From assembly GCF_900313025.1 (NCBI RefSeq), contig NZ_OMPQ01000015.1, positions 195,775-259,774 of the forward strand: a stretch of 64,000 bases of DNA. The letters run 5' to 3'. Shown here one piece after another: positions 1 through 8,798 of the stretch. The position numbers were made by a program, and so were the translations under genes. The notes beneath the pieces were generated by a model, which saw nothing but the letters and a program-made list of their open reading frames with translations, was not told the origin of the DNA and searched no databases. Every line of letters begins with the position of its first letter. Position 1 is the stretch's first letter. The stretch comes from Pseudophaeobacter sp. EL27. Lineage in GTDB: Bacteria > Pseudomonadota > Alphaproteobacteria > Rhodobacterales > Rhodobacteraceae.

Positions 1-42
1 ACACGCCGTCGCTAACTTCGCATCGCGAAGCTGTAGCTTAAG

Positions 43-81
43 ACAAAGCCCAGAGCCGGTAATTTCGGCTCTGGGCTTTGT
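43..81. terminator. Strong bidirectional hairpin terminator
   Basis: A perfect 16-bp inverted repeat (43-58 paired with 66-81) encloses a 7-nt loop. The right arm is followed by a T-rich stretch and the stem has A/T-rich ends, so it can act on both strands. It lies downstream of the minus-strand rnd gene and would also end any plus-strand transcript entering from the left. Confidence 0.8.
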
Positions 82-194
82 TGATTCTAGTGACCGATAA
101 TTCAGAGAGGGTCGTGTAGAGCATCGGAAGCTGACTCAATCAGCCCGCAGCTTGAACCCGTCAACAGAGACTACATATCCCCCAGGCGCAGTAA

Positions 195-1352
195 TTACAG
201 GGCAACCACTTTGACCGACTGCCCCTTGGCGGCCAGGGCGATTTCACCATTGCACAGACGCAGCGCGTCCTCGCCAAAGACCTCATGACGCCAGCCCGTC
301 AAGGCCGCCACGTCGCGCTCACCTGCGGCGATGGCATCCAGATCAGCGCTGGGGGCGATAAGTTTGGCTGCCACACCGGCAGATTCGGTCTTGGCCTTCA
401 ACAGTACCCGCAGCAGATCAGCCAGCGCCGGGTTAACCTGCAGCTTTTCCCGGCTGCGATCCATTTTGGGATGTTTGTCTGCCGGGCAATTCATCCCCTT
501 GGCAACTGCTTGCAGAATGCCCTCTGCGATGACACCTTTGCGGGCCTCACGCAGCAACAGGCGCGATCCGCCAAGATCAGCTCCGGTGCGTGGCTTGGTC
601 GAAGCGAGTTCTACCAATGCATCGTCTTTGAACACCCGGTTACGCGGCACGTTGTTGCTCTGGGCATAGTCCTCACGAAAGGCCGCCAATTCACGTACTA
701 CGGCGAGAAATTTCCCGGAAGAGGTTCGGGTTTTCACCCGGCGCCAGGCCTCTTGCGGCTGAATATTATAGGTCGCAGGATCGGTGAGCACCTGCAACTC
801 TTCGGAAACCCAATGCGAGCGGCCACTGCGCTCCAGATCGGCGGCCAGATATTCATACACCCGGCGCAGATGGGTGACATCGGCCAGCGCATAGGCCTGC
901 TGGGCTTCACTTAGGGGGCGACGGGACCAATCGGTAAAGCGCGAGCTTTTGTCGACGCCTTCCTTGACGATCTTGCGCACCAGAGTTTCATAGCCAACCT
1001 GATCGCCAAAGCCGCAGACCATGGCCGCAACCTGAGTGTCAAACAGCGGCTTAGGAAAAACATTGGCATCCACCCAGAAGATCTCCAGATCCTGCCGAGC
1101 GGCATGGAATACCTTGACCACGGATTCATCGCGAAACAGCTCATACAGCGGTTCCAGCGACAGCCCATCCGACAGCGGGTCCACCAGCACGGCATCGTTT
1201 TCACCATCGCCGGAAAAGGCGATCTGGATCAGGCAGAGCTTGGAGTAATAGGTACGTTCGCGCAGAAACTCGGTATCGACCGTCACGTAGGGGTAATTTG
1301 CGGCTTCTTCACAAAAGGCCTGCAGCTCGTCGGTGGTGGTCAGAGTTTTCAT
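195..1352 (-). CDS. rnd: Ribonuclease D
   Basis: A 3'-5' exoribonuclease of the DEDD superfamily that trims the 3' ends of tRNA precursors and other structured RNAs in the cytoplasm. The 385-residue length is typical. The N-terminal exonuclease domain shows the first acidic pair in VDTEF (Asp26, Glu28), a second Asp in ARQDLEIF near residue 88, and a later YALADVTHL block near 155-165. An HRDC domain follows at roughly 210-290, where helical RNA-binding sequence and TGADL can be seen. The start ATG has only a weak upstream ribosome site. The gene stands alone, about 80 bp downstream of purN and on the same strand. Confidence 0.93.
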   Translation of the reverse strand: MKTLTTTDELQAFCEEAANYPYVTVDTEFLRERTYYSKLCLIQIAFSGDGENDAVLVDPLSDGLSLEPLYELFRDESVVKVFHAARQDLEIFWVDANVFPKPLFDTQVAAMVCGFGDQVGYETLVRKIVKEGVDKSSRFTDWSRRPLSEAQQAYALADVTHLRRVYEYLAADLERSGRSHWVSEELQVLTDPATYNIQPQEAWRRVKTRTSSGKFLAVVRELAAFREDYAQSNNVPRNRVFKDDALVELASTKPRTGADLGGSRLLLREARKGVIAEGILQAVAKGMNCPADKHPKMDRSREKLQVNPALADLLRVLLKAKTESAGVAAKLIAPSADLDAIAAGERDVAALTGWRHEVFGEDALRLCNGEIALAAKGQSVKVVAL

Positions 1353-1434
1353 ATATCACGACTTTTCTGGTGTTCTGGTCTAGTGGGCTGGCCATGGTGA
1401 TACGCCTTTGCCGCCCGCAATGCAAACCGCCAGA

Positions 1435-2037
1435 TCAGCCCTGCAGCAGCACCGGGGTGCGATCCCCCGCAGCAAAGCGCCGCAGCACTGCCGGATAGAG
1501 CCGATGCTCCTGCACCAAGACCCGCGCCGCCAGGTCTTCTGGGGTGTCGCCGGGCAAAACAGGCAGTCGCGCCTGCCCCAGAATGGGCCCGTCATCCAGC
1601 GCGGGCGTGACCTCATGCACGGTGCAGCCATGTTCGCTATCGCCAGCCTCCAGCGCCCGCGCATGGGTGTGCAGGCCTTTGTATTTGGGCAGCAGCGAGG
1701 GGTGAATATTCAGCATGCGACCCTGAAACGGCGTCACAAACCCCGCGGTCAGCACCCGCATGAACCCAGCGAGACAGACGATATCGGCGCCCGCCTCCAG
1801 AATCGGTTTAATCAGCTCAGCCTCAAAAGCGGCGCGATCGCCCTTGAAGGGGCGGTGATCTATCGCCGCCGTGGCAATCCCCGCAGCCGCGGCCTTTTTC
1901 AGCCCCCCTGCTTCGGCGTCATTTGACAGCACCAGACAGGGGCGGGCCGGATGGTCGCCAGTCATGCTCTCGATCAGCGCCACCATATTGGAGCCGCCGC
2001 CCGAGACCAGAATGGCAACCTTCTTCTTGTCGCTCAC
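1435..2037 (-). CDS. purN: Phosphoribosylglycinamide formyltransferase
   Basis: Third step of de novo purine synthesis: transfers formyl from 10-formyltetrahydrofolate to GAR. It is 200 residues long, as usual for PurN. The substrate phosphate loop SGGGSN lies at residues 12-17. The catalytic block [10 protein letters not shown] carries the Asn and His, and the downstream DDGPILGQA block carries the catalytic Asp. The start overlaps the purM stop by 4 bp, so purM and purN form one translationally coupled transcript in the order found widely in Rhodobacterales. Confidence 0.96.
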   Translation of the reverse strand: MSDKKKVAILVSGGGSNMVALIESMTGDHPARPCLVLSNDAEAGGLKKAAAAGIATAAIDHRPFKGDRAAFEAELIKPILEAGADIVCLAGFMRVLTAGFVTPFQGRMLNIHPSLLPKYKGLHTHARALEAGDSEHGCTVHEVTPALDDGPILGQARLPVLPGDTPEDLAARVLVQEHRLYPAVLRRFAAGDRTPVLLQG

Positions 2038-3080
2038 AGCAGTTTGCCCGAATAGCGCATGCCCGCACCAGCAGTGACAGTGCCCAGACGGCTGACGGTT
2101 TCGCCTTCGTCTTGCAGGATTTCCACCAGCTCATCGGCGCGATCGGCCGAGACCGACAGGATCATGCCGATACCGCAGTTGAAAGTCTTGAGCATTTCAG
2201 CCTCGGCAATGCCGCCAACTTCCGCCATCCATTTGAACACACCGGGCAGCTCCCAGGCCTCCAGGTCAATATCGGCCCCCAGATCCTCGGGCAGAACCCG
2301 TGGCAGGTTTTCGGTCAGGCCACCACCGGTGATATGGGCCAGCGCATGCACGCCCCCTGCCCGCACAGCCGCGAGGCTTTGTTTGACGTAAAGCCGCGTT
2401 GGCGTCAGCAGCGCCTCACCCAGGGTGCCCTCGCTGAACGGCGAATCCGCATCCCAGCCCAGGCCGGAGAGTTCAACAATCTTGCGCACCAGGGAGTAGC
2501 CATTGGAATGTACCCCATCAGAGGCCAGGCCCAGGAGCACGTCGCCCTCAACCACACCCGCAGGCAGGGCAGTGCCACGTTCCATGGCGCCAACCGCAAA
2601 GCCCGCGAGGTCAAAATCACCCTCAGGATACATGCCCGGCATCTCGGCGGTTTCGCCACCAATCAGCGCAGAGCCAGAGCGCACGCAGCCCTCGGCGATG
2701 CCTTCGATGATCCGCGCGGCAGTTTCTGTCTCCAGTTTGCCAGTGGCAAAATAGTCGAGAAAGAACAAAGGCTCAGCACCCTGACAGACCAGATCATTGA
2801 CGCACATGGCCACCAGATCGATGCCCACACCGTCGACGACACCGGTATCAATCGCAATGCGTAGCTTGGTGCCAACACCATCGGTGGCGCCGACCAGAAT
2901 GGGATCGCTATAGCCTGCGTCTTTAAGATCAAACAGCGCGCCAAAGCCGCCCAAACCACTCATCACGCCGGAGCGATTGGTACGCTTGGCAGCTGGTTTG
3001 ATGCGATCCACCAGGGCATTGCCCGCGTCGATGTCCACACCTGCATCCGCATAGGTCAATCCGTTCTTGCCGCTGGTCAT
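2034..3080 (-). CDS. purM: Phosphoribosylformylglycinamidine cyclo-ligase
   Basis: AIR synthetase, the fifth step of purine synthesis: ATP-dependent ring closure of FGAM to aminoimidazole ribonucleotide. It has 348 residues, the normal length. The N-terminal half carries the [12 protein letters not shown] and [13 protein letters not shown] blocks, followed by [11 protein letters not shown], which is characteristic of Pur[18 protein letters not shown] is in the C-terminal domain. An AAGGAG ribosome site sits 9 nt before the ATG. It is the first gene of the purM-purN pair and probably has its own promoter in the 105-bp gap upstream. Confidence 0.97.
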   Translation of the reverse strand: MTSGKNGLTYADAGVDIDAGNALVDRIKPAAKRTNRSGVMSGLGGFGALFDLKDAGYSDPILVGATDGVGTKLRIAIDTGVVDGVGIDLVAMCVNDLVCQGAEPLFFLDYFATGKLETETAARIIEGIAEGCVRSGSALIGGETAEMPGMYPEGDFDLAGFAVGAMERGTALPAGVVEGDVLLGLASDGVHSNGYSLVRKIVELSGLGWDADSPFSEGTLGEALLTPTRLYVKQSLAAVRAGGVHALAHITGGGLTENLPRVLPEDLGADIDLEAWELPGVFKWMAEVGGIAEAEMLKTFNCGIGMILSVSADRADELVEILQDEGETVSRLGTVTAGAGMRYSGKLL

Positions 3081-3185
3081 CTCTTGGCTCCTTAAAACTG
3101 GTTGCGCAGCCTTTAGCGCAAGGCGCCGCAGAAAGAAACAAGGGAATCTGCCGCACGCGCTACCTCGTGCGACAGAGGCCTTAGA

Positions 3186-4157
3186 TCAGAGCCCAAATTG
3201 CCAGGGAGCAGCCTGGTATGCATAGCCGTCCTTCTGTCGCAGCACTCGGCCAAGACCTGGGAAATCAATATGGCTGCCCGTCAACAGGAGATTGTCCGAC
3301 ACCGCACGGTCCAGCATCTTGTGGCGCGTCGCCGCTGTCAGTACCGGGTCGGTATCAAAGGCAATGGTCCAATCCGGATAGGCAAACTGCAGGGCGGTGC
3401 TGTGAATGATATCCCCCCAGAACAAGAGCTGTTGCCCCTCGCTGTCCAGCATGTATCCGGTATGACCCGGCGTATGCCCTGGCAGCGGCAGAGCAGTGAA
3501 ACCCGCAATCACGGCCTCTTCCCCTTTGATCAGCCGTAGCCGGTTTTGATAGGGAGAAACCGTCATACGTGCCATCTGGAAGAACCCGCGGCTGTTTTCC
3601 GGAACAGAGGCCATGATGGCATCGTCATACCAGAAATCCCATTCCACCTGCGACACCACCAACTCTGCATTGGCAAAGCGCGCCGCGCCATCTGACGCAA
3701 CCAACCCGCCAGAGTGATCCGGATGCATATGGGTCAGAAGAACCATTGAGATGTCAGATGGATTCACGCCTATTGCGGCTAAACCAGCCCCCATGCCCCC
3801 CAGGTTAGGCCCCATCAGATTGGCAGTGCCCGCATCAATCAGTATCTTGTCCGTGCCCCGCTCTACCAGATAGCCGTTTACCGGGATGTTCATCCCCTCC
3901 GGTGACATTTGGTGCAGCCCTTTTGCGAGCACTGCATCGGCCTTATCCGCATCATAATTGGCAAAGAGCTGTGTCCCCAATGGCAGATGACCATCCAAGA
4001 ATACCGTCACACGCGCCTCCCCCAGCGAAAACTGATGCAAAACCGGAGGCAGCCCCTGTGCGAGAACTTGGGTCTCAGCCACAGCCTGGCCCGATGCTAG
4101 AGCAGCCGCAGGCACTGTAGTAAGTGCGGCAAGAAGGGTTCTACGATTGATCGTCAT
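3186..4157 (-). CDS. Secreted MBL-fold metallo-hydrolase
   Basis: A metallo-beta-lactamase-fold hydrolase with a Tat-like signal (NRRTLLAAL followed by an Ala-rich stretch ending AVA), so probably exported to the periplasm. I chose the ATG at 4157 because GGAGA precedes it by about 5 nt and it begins directly with the signal; an upstream in-frame start would add 23 unlikely residues. The Zn-binding motif THMHPDHSGG is present, with a later LPGHTPGHTGY block and a C-terminal GSHIDFPG. About 323 residues. The substrate cannot be told from sequence; lactonases and other small esterases share this architecture. It is divergent from a LysR gene, which probably controls it. Confidence 0.8.
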   Translation of the reverse strand: MTINRRTLLAALTTVPAAALASGQAVAETQVLAQGLPPVLHQFSLGEARVTVFLDGHLPLGTQLFANYDADKADAVLAKGLHQMSPEGMNIPVNGYLVERGTDKILIDAGTANLMGPNLGGMGAGLAAIGVNPSDISMVLLTHMHPDHSGGLVASDGAARFANAELVVSQVEWDFWYDDAIMASVPENSRGFFQMARMTVSPYQNRLRLIKGEEAVIAGFTALPLPGHTPGHTGYMLDSEGQQLLFWGDIIHSTALQFAYPDWTIAFDTDPVLTAATRHKMLDRAVSDNLLLTGSHIDFPGLGRVLRQKDGYAYQAAPWQFGL

Positions 4158-4275
4158 AAGGATCTCCAATATGGTTTTGACGAAGTTTTGGTCGCACCCC
4201 CGATTTAGTTTAGCCAGATTGACCACCGTAGACCCAGATCACCTATTAGGGATATAAGCAGGATTTATAGCGAAC
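4158..4275. promoter_or_regulatory. Divergent promoter region, MBL hydrolase / LysR
   Basis: A 118-bp gap between the minus-strand hydrolase and the plus-strand LysR gene. LysR regulators commonly bind such shared regions. An A/T-rich stretch (about 4240-4270) near the LysR start holds T-N11-A-type half-sites, but I cannot single out one operator. Confidence 0.4.
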
Positions 4276-5211
4276 ATGGATCGATTGGGATTATTGGAGA
4301 GCTTCGTTATCGCTCTGGACGAAGGCAGCCTCAATCGCGCCGCCCAGCGCCGGGGTATCAGCCAGCCCGCGATGAGCCTGCAAATCAAACAGCTCGAGAC
4401 ACTATTGGGTCATGAGTTGCTGCATCGCTCCTCAACTGGGGTAAAGCCAACCCGCGCCGGCCAGCTGATCTATACCCAAGCGCAGGCGCTGCTATCGGGC
4501 TATGATAGAATGTGTGCAGAGCTGAGCGCACTGGAAGAAAGCGTCTCGGGCACCTTCCGGATCAGTACCAGCACCTTTTTTGGCCGCATCATCCTTGGTC
4601 CTGTACTTCTGGAGATCAATCAGGCCTACCCCGATCTGAATATCGTCATGAAGCTCGAAGACCGGCTGATTGATGTGGTTCGTGAAAACGTCGACCTGGC
4701 AATCCGATCCGGAACGCTTGGCGACATGGACGGGGCGGCGCGTAAAATCGCACAGATGGAAACTGTGCTTTTTGCCACGCCCAGCTACCTGGACCAAACC
4801 GGACGCCCCAAGGTTCCGGAAGACCTGAAGCGGCTGAAATTCATCCAACACCATGAAGATCAGACCGGAGGTTTCTTCCCGCTTATGCTGGAGGGTGTCG
4901 AATACCAAGCTCCAGTCCATGTGGGCTTTACCGCCGATGACCCTGATCTGATCATCCGCGCGGTCACCAACCACACCGGATATGCCCGCGCCCCCCGGTT
5001 GTTTCTGGAAGAGGCGCTTTGGGACGGTCGGTTCGAGGAAGTCTTACCTTCCTATCACCCCCCACACAAAGACATCTATGCCGTCTACCCCTCACGCCAT
5101 AGCTATGACAAGCGCCACGACGTTGTCATCACAGCCCTCCTAGAGCGCATGGAAGCAATGTCAGTGGCTTCAATCGCCCGACAACGCCCTCCGGCTGCAA
5201 TCTTGGCTTGA
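4276..5211 (+). CDS. LysR-family transcriptional regulator
   Basis: LysR-type regulator of 311 residues. The N-terminal winged helix-turn-helix (about 1-60) contains SLNRAAQRRGISQPAMSLQIKQLE, shown here in two parts: SLNRAAQRRGIS and QPAMSLQIKQLE. The periplasmic-binding-like effector domain covers about 90-295. It is divergent from the secreted MBL hydrolase with only 118 bp between them, so local control of that gene is the simplest reading. The effector is unknown. Confidence 0.85.
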   Translation: MDRLGLLESFVIALDEGSLNRAAQRRGISQPAMSLQIKQLETLLGHELLHRSSTGVKPTRAGQLIYTQAQALLSGYDRMCAELSALEESVSGTFRISTSTFFGRIILGPVLLEINQAYPDLNIVMKLEDRLIDVVRENVDLAIRSGTLGDMDGAARKIAQMETVLFATPSYLDQTGRPKVPEDLKRLKFIQHHEDQTGGFFPLMLEGVEYQAPVHVGFTADDPDLIIRAVTNHTGYARAPRLFLEEALWDGRFEEVLPSYHPPHKDIYAVYPSRHSYDKRHDVVITALLERMEAMSVASIARQRPPAAILA

Positions 5212-5246
5212 CCTTCTTGCAGGCATTTTCTAACCACATGCCCAGT

Positions 5247-5322
5247 GGGCCTGTAGCTCAACGGTTAGAGCAGAGCGCTCATAACGCTTTGGTTGCGGGT
5301 TCAAATCCTGCCGGGCCTACCA
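5247..5322 (+). tRNA. tRNA with CAU anticodon, likely tRNA-Ile2 (lysidine-modified)
   Basis: A complete 76-nt cloverleaf with encoded CCA. The acceptor stem is 5247-5253 with 5312-5318, the D stem GCTC/GAGC, and the anticodon loop CTCATAA (anticodon CAT). The T arm is GCGGG-TTCAAAT-CCTGC. Acceptor pairs 4-69 and 5-68 are both C-G, which are TilS identity elements of tRNA-Ile2. Elongator tRNA-Met usually differs there, so Ile2 is more likely than Met even though anticodon-only tools would call Met. The first acceptor pair is a G-U wobble. Confidence 0.85.
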
Positions 5323-5785
5323 CCACTGCCAGAAAATTCAATGTTTTCAATTCCTAAGTAGTACCGCACTGCGCGAAATCCGCTTTATAGGTTTCAATGG
5401 GTTACGAGCAAAGTGTACCGCAGTTTGCGGTCAAAAATGTCCTTTTTGCAAATTTTTCTAACGATCCGGATCCTGAACTCTGGCCCGCTACGGTGTAAAC
5501 AACACGTCCCTTGCTCAAGCTATTGATTTTAGGACTAAGGGACGCTTTCTATTCAACCTTTTTCCACCACCTACGCGAGCTTAGCCGGTTCAATACAGTT
5601 CACAGCATCTATGGACACCTCGCTACTCTAACGAAGTGTCCCTTCTACATTGCTTAGGACTGGCAGTTCCCACGAAAGGCGACCACACCAAGAGAAAGAC
5701 CCCAGCTGATGCCAGGGCCTTTGGGTTTTCCTCTTGCAGCAACAAGCCTCACTCAAACCAAAGCCGCCACCACGAAAAAGCGCTA

Positions 5786-5947
5786 TCAGGGGGCAGCGGA
5801 GAAGAAGATCCGGTATTCCCTGACGTTCTTCATCCGGCACCAGGAGCAACGCATTTTACTGATGGCAAAACACACCGTCCCCTGATCCCCAAGCTTCTTG
5901 ATGAAATCCAGAACCCGCACTGATTCAGCATGACCGTAGTTGCACAT
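5786..5947 (-). pseudogene. Remnant of a small zinc-ribbon-like protein
   Basis: A 53-codon frame. The sequence in phase just upstream (NIYV) continues the similarity but is closed by a stop. The pattern MCNYGHAESV, then a short helix, then KMRCSWC has the CxxC-type spacing of small zinc-ribbon proteins common in Rhodobacterales, but the first CxxC is degraded (C-N-Y-G-H). I read it as a decayed gene. It could also be chance. Confidence 0.3.
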
Positions 5948-6572
5948 CACATAGATGTTCCTGCTGATCGATCACTGAAAGTTTGGTTTCGCCGCGCATT
6001 AACATTAGCGATGAAAAGGAGAGGCTATTTAGCCTGACCAGCCCTAGAACCAAAGGTCATCTAAGAAGGAAACTCCAACGTACAAGGTCCGCTTCCTGCG
6101 CCTAGCTGCCCCCTCTGAGCCAATCAAAGGCCACTCGCTGCTCTGGCGGTCGTCTGAAGTCAGCTCTCAGCCCAAACAAGACATTCGTGCCAGGTGCAGC
6201 GAGCGACCGGGCGCTTACACAGAAGCGAGAACCGGACTTTCGCCTCGGGTGCGCAATCTCATGGGTGACATCGCAAAAACTGTCATCTTATGAGAATTCG
6301 AATCTACGCATGCTACAAACGATCTATTGGCGGCAGAGAGCCCGACCTGTGAATTCGACTTCCTCTCAGCGTTTGCCCGTATTGCGATAAATTCTGCGGC
6401 GGCGCAGATCACGGCATTACAGTATTGCGGAATTACAGTATTGTGGAAATTTCGGCCATTTACTCAGGGGGCGGCGATTTTGCAGCCTTGAATTCGCGCT
6501 TCATGGACAAACCAAACTTGTTCCACAGACATTAAATAGCAGTAAGGCGCTAACGTTAGAATAGGCTGCTCA

Positions 6573-6590
6573 CCGGGCTCGCAAGCCCGG
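6573..6590 (-). terminator. Hairpin after the ABC transporter operon
   Basis: A 7-bp GC-rich stem (6573-6579 with 6584-6590) and a 4-nt loop, 30 bp beyond the permease stop codon on the minus strand. No long T-run follows, so termination efficiency is uncertain. Confidence 0.45.
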
Positions 6591-6619
6591 CGCGTTTCAT
6601 TTTCAGCGTGGTGCCCGGC

Positions 6620-7894
6620 TCAGCTGCGCCCTTTCCAAGGAACCAGCCAGTTCTCGGCCCGGCGCATCAGCACATCGATGCCAAAGCCGATAACTCCGAT
6701 AAGTATGATCCCCATGAGCACGATGTCGGTCAGTTGGAACTTGGATGCGACCATGATCATCATCCCGGCGCCTTCCGACGCCGCAACCAGTTCGGCCGCA
6801 ACCACCGTGCCCCAACAGACCCCCATGGCGACACGCGCGCCGGTAAAGATCTCGGGCAGCGAGTTAGGCATGATGACATGGCGCATGATCTGCAGCTTGC
6901 TTGCGCCCAAGGAATAGGCCGCATGCACCTTGGAGATATTGACCCCCGACACACCTGCCCGCGCCGAAATCGCCATGATCCAAAGCGAAGCCAAGAACAA
7001 CAGGATGATCTTGCCCACCTCGCCGATGCCAAACCAGATGATAACCAGCGGGATCAGCGCCAGCGGCGGCACTGGGCGCATGAATTCCACGATCGGTTCG
7101 AACCAGCCACGGAACCAGTCGCTCAAACCCATCGCATAGCCCAGAGGGATCCCGATCAGCGCCCCGAAGAAGAAGCCCGCAATCACGCGAAACAGCGAAT
7201 AGCCCAGGTGTTTCCACAGCGTGCTGTCACGGTAGCCTTCATTGGCAATTTCAATCACACGGCCCACAACAGCTTCGGGCGGCGGCAGCCAGATCGGCTC
7301 CATCTGCAAGCCCTTGGGCGGAGAGAAGCTGATCGCGCCCTTGCTGGTCAGGGCAAAGCGCCCCGCATCGGTACGGATCGAGCCGCCCGGTGCAATCGCG
7401 ACACCATCAATGGCGACAACCCGGGTCCCATCTTTGCGCGTGACCTCGTCATTCTTGTCAAACAGCACAGTGGCCGAACGCGAGGCGGACATGGCCAGCG
7501 CATCGTCCTTGGCAAACCCGTCGCCGAGCGGCACGTCAAACTTCTCCGGCTTCTCACCGAAATCCACGACGCGCACATGCACTGTGGCATCATCGCGTTC
7601 GCCATCTTGGGTGGCCACCGTATAGGTAAAGGATGTCTCGCCGACAAACGGTCCCGGCGCGTGCAGGAACCCCGGCACCCAGGCCGACCCTGTGAAGGAT
7701 CCCCAAAGCAGGAAAATCGTCAGAACCGAGACCACCGAAGCAGACCGGTTCGAAATCACCGCGCTTTCGTCGCCAAAGGTCACGGTTTTGAGCGAGGTAA
7801 AATCAGTACTCGTGCGCTGCACGAAGAACCGCACAACAAGGAAGGAGATCACGAAAATCGCGACGTATACCAGCAGGATCATCAAACCGATCAT
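6620..7894 (-). CDS. ABC transporter permease, TauC/SsuC/NrtB type, with large insert
   Basis: Inner-membrane permease of a taurine/nitrate/sulfonate-type importer. The C-terminal binding-protein-dependent transport domain (about 225-415) has the EAA-loop sequence SLGASKLQIMRHVIMPNSLP, which contacts the ATPase. At 424 residues it is much longer than the roughly 250-280 of TauC. The extra part is an N-terminal TM helix (about 3-22), a second TM (about 53-73) and a soluble segment of about 120 residues before the core, presumably periplasmic. The gene overlaps the upstream ATPase gene by 4 bp and is last in a substrate-binding protein-ATPase-permease operon. Confidence 0.85.
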   Translation of the reverse strand: MIGLMILLVYVAIFVISFLVVRFFVQRTSTDFTSLKTVTFGDESAVISNRSASVVSVLTIFLLWGSFTGSAWVPGFLHAPGPFVGETSFTYTVATQDGERDDATVHVRVVDFGEKPEKFDVPLGDGFAKDDALAMSASRSATVLFDKNDEVTRKDGTRVVAIDGVAIAPGGSIRTDAGRFALTSKGAISFSPPKGLQMEPIWLPPPEAVVGRVIEIANEGYRDSTLWKHLGYSLFRVIAGFFFGALIGIPLGYAMGLSDWFRGWFEPIVEFMRPVPPLALIPLVIIWFGIGEVGKIILLFLASLWIMAISARAGVSGVNISKVHAAYSLGASKLQIMRHVIMPNSLPEIFTGARVAMGVCWGTVVAAELVAASEGAGMMIMVASKFQLTDIVLMGIILIGVIGFGIDVLMRRAENWLVPWKGRS

Positions 7895-8697
7895 TGCATT
7901 TCCTCCGAACGACCCATGATTTCTTCTTCCATGTCCCAGATCATTTCCAGGATTTCTTCGCGCGTCGTGGCATAGCCTTCTGCTTTCTTGACTTCGCGCA
8001 GGTCACCCCCAACGCCCATTTCGGCAAAGGGAAGCCTGTATTCCTTGTGAATGCGTCCTGGACGCGGGGCCATAACGAGAAGTCGCTCGCCCAAAAGCAG
8101 GGCCTCTTCCACGGAGTGAGTGATCAGGATGATGGTCTTGCCCGTCTCTTTCCAGAGCTTCAGCACGAGGCCCTGCATCTTTTCGCGGGTCAGCGCATCC
8201 AGCGCGCCCAGCGGTTCATCCATGAGGATCACGTCAGGATCATTGGCCAGGCAGCGGGCAAGCGCCACACGCTGCTGCATGCCTCCGGAAAGTTCAAAGA
8301 TCGCCTTGTCCTTGAAATCGCCAAGACCGGTCACGTCAAGCAGGTGATCCACCTGATTGCCCCATTCCGCTTCGGTCTGCCCCTTCATCCTTGGGCCGAA
8401 GCTGACATTTTCGCGCACGTTCATCCATTCGAACAAAGCGCCTTGTTGGAACACCATGCCGCGCTCGGCGTCGGGGCCCTTGACCACGTGCCCGTTCATG
8501 GTGATTTGACCTCCTGTCGGCGCCAGAAACCCGGCCGCGATGTTCAGCAAGGTGGTCTTGCCACAGCCCGAAGGGCCGAGCACGCTCAGAAGCTCACCGG
8601 GCTTGAGATGCAGCGAGACGTCTTTCAGCGCCTGCACCGAACTGCCGTTGGGCAGATCAAAGCGCATAGAGATGCTTTCAATAGATAGTCCTGACAT
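7891..8697 (-). CDS. ABC transporter ATP-binding protein, TauB/SsuB type
   Basis: ATPase subunit of the same importer. Walker A GPSGCGKTT (about 40-48), signature LSGGMQQRVALARCL (about 140-154) and Walker B VILMDEPLGALD are all intact. ATG at 8697 is preferred because AAGGGA lies about 10 nt upstream. A GTG three codons earlier (8706) sits almost on top of that ribosome site. About 268 residues, normal for the family. The stop overlaps the permease start. Confidence 0.9.
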   Translation of the reverse strand: MSGLSIESISMRFDLPNGSSVQALKDVSLHLKPGELLSVLGPSGCGKTTLLNIAAGFLAPTGGQITMNGHVVKGPDAERGMVFQQGALFEWMNVRENVSFGPRMKGQTEAEWGNQVDHLLDVTGLGDFKDKAIFELSGGMQQRVALARCLANDPDVILMDEPLGALDALTREKMQGLVLKLWKETGKTIILITHSVEEALLLGERLLVMAPRPGRIHKEYRLPFAEMGVGGDLREVKKAEGYATTREEILEMIWDMEEEIMGRSEEMQ

Positions 8698-8798
8698 AGG
8701 CAGCACGTCCCTTTTGAGAAATGTGTGGGAGGACGGACGGCCCCGGACGGAGCCACTCTGAAAGGCAGCGACCCGCGCCGCTGCCCCAGTTGGTATCC

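Larger units (their letters stand above)
5323..6619. other. 1.3-kb region without intact genes
   Basis: No open frame here has convincing coding character. The stretch next to the tRNA holds repeated short GTACCGCA-type words (about 5361 and 5415) and is locally A/T-rich. A decayed zinc-ribbon-like frame lies at 5786-5947. Around 6175-6380 the sequence resembles non-coding repeat-like debris seen between genes in roseobacters, with ACATTCGTGC-like and CGGACTTTCG-like words; that resemblance is from memory. No integrase or attachment-site repeat could be identified despite the neighbouring tRNA. Confidence 0.5.

Noticed and set aside
6608-7975. Long open frame on the plus strand opposite the ABC permease
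   Set aside because: It is His/Arg/Asp-rich shadow sequence with no domain, and the minus-strand permease has clear family motifs.
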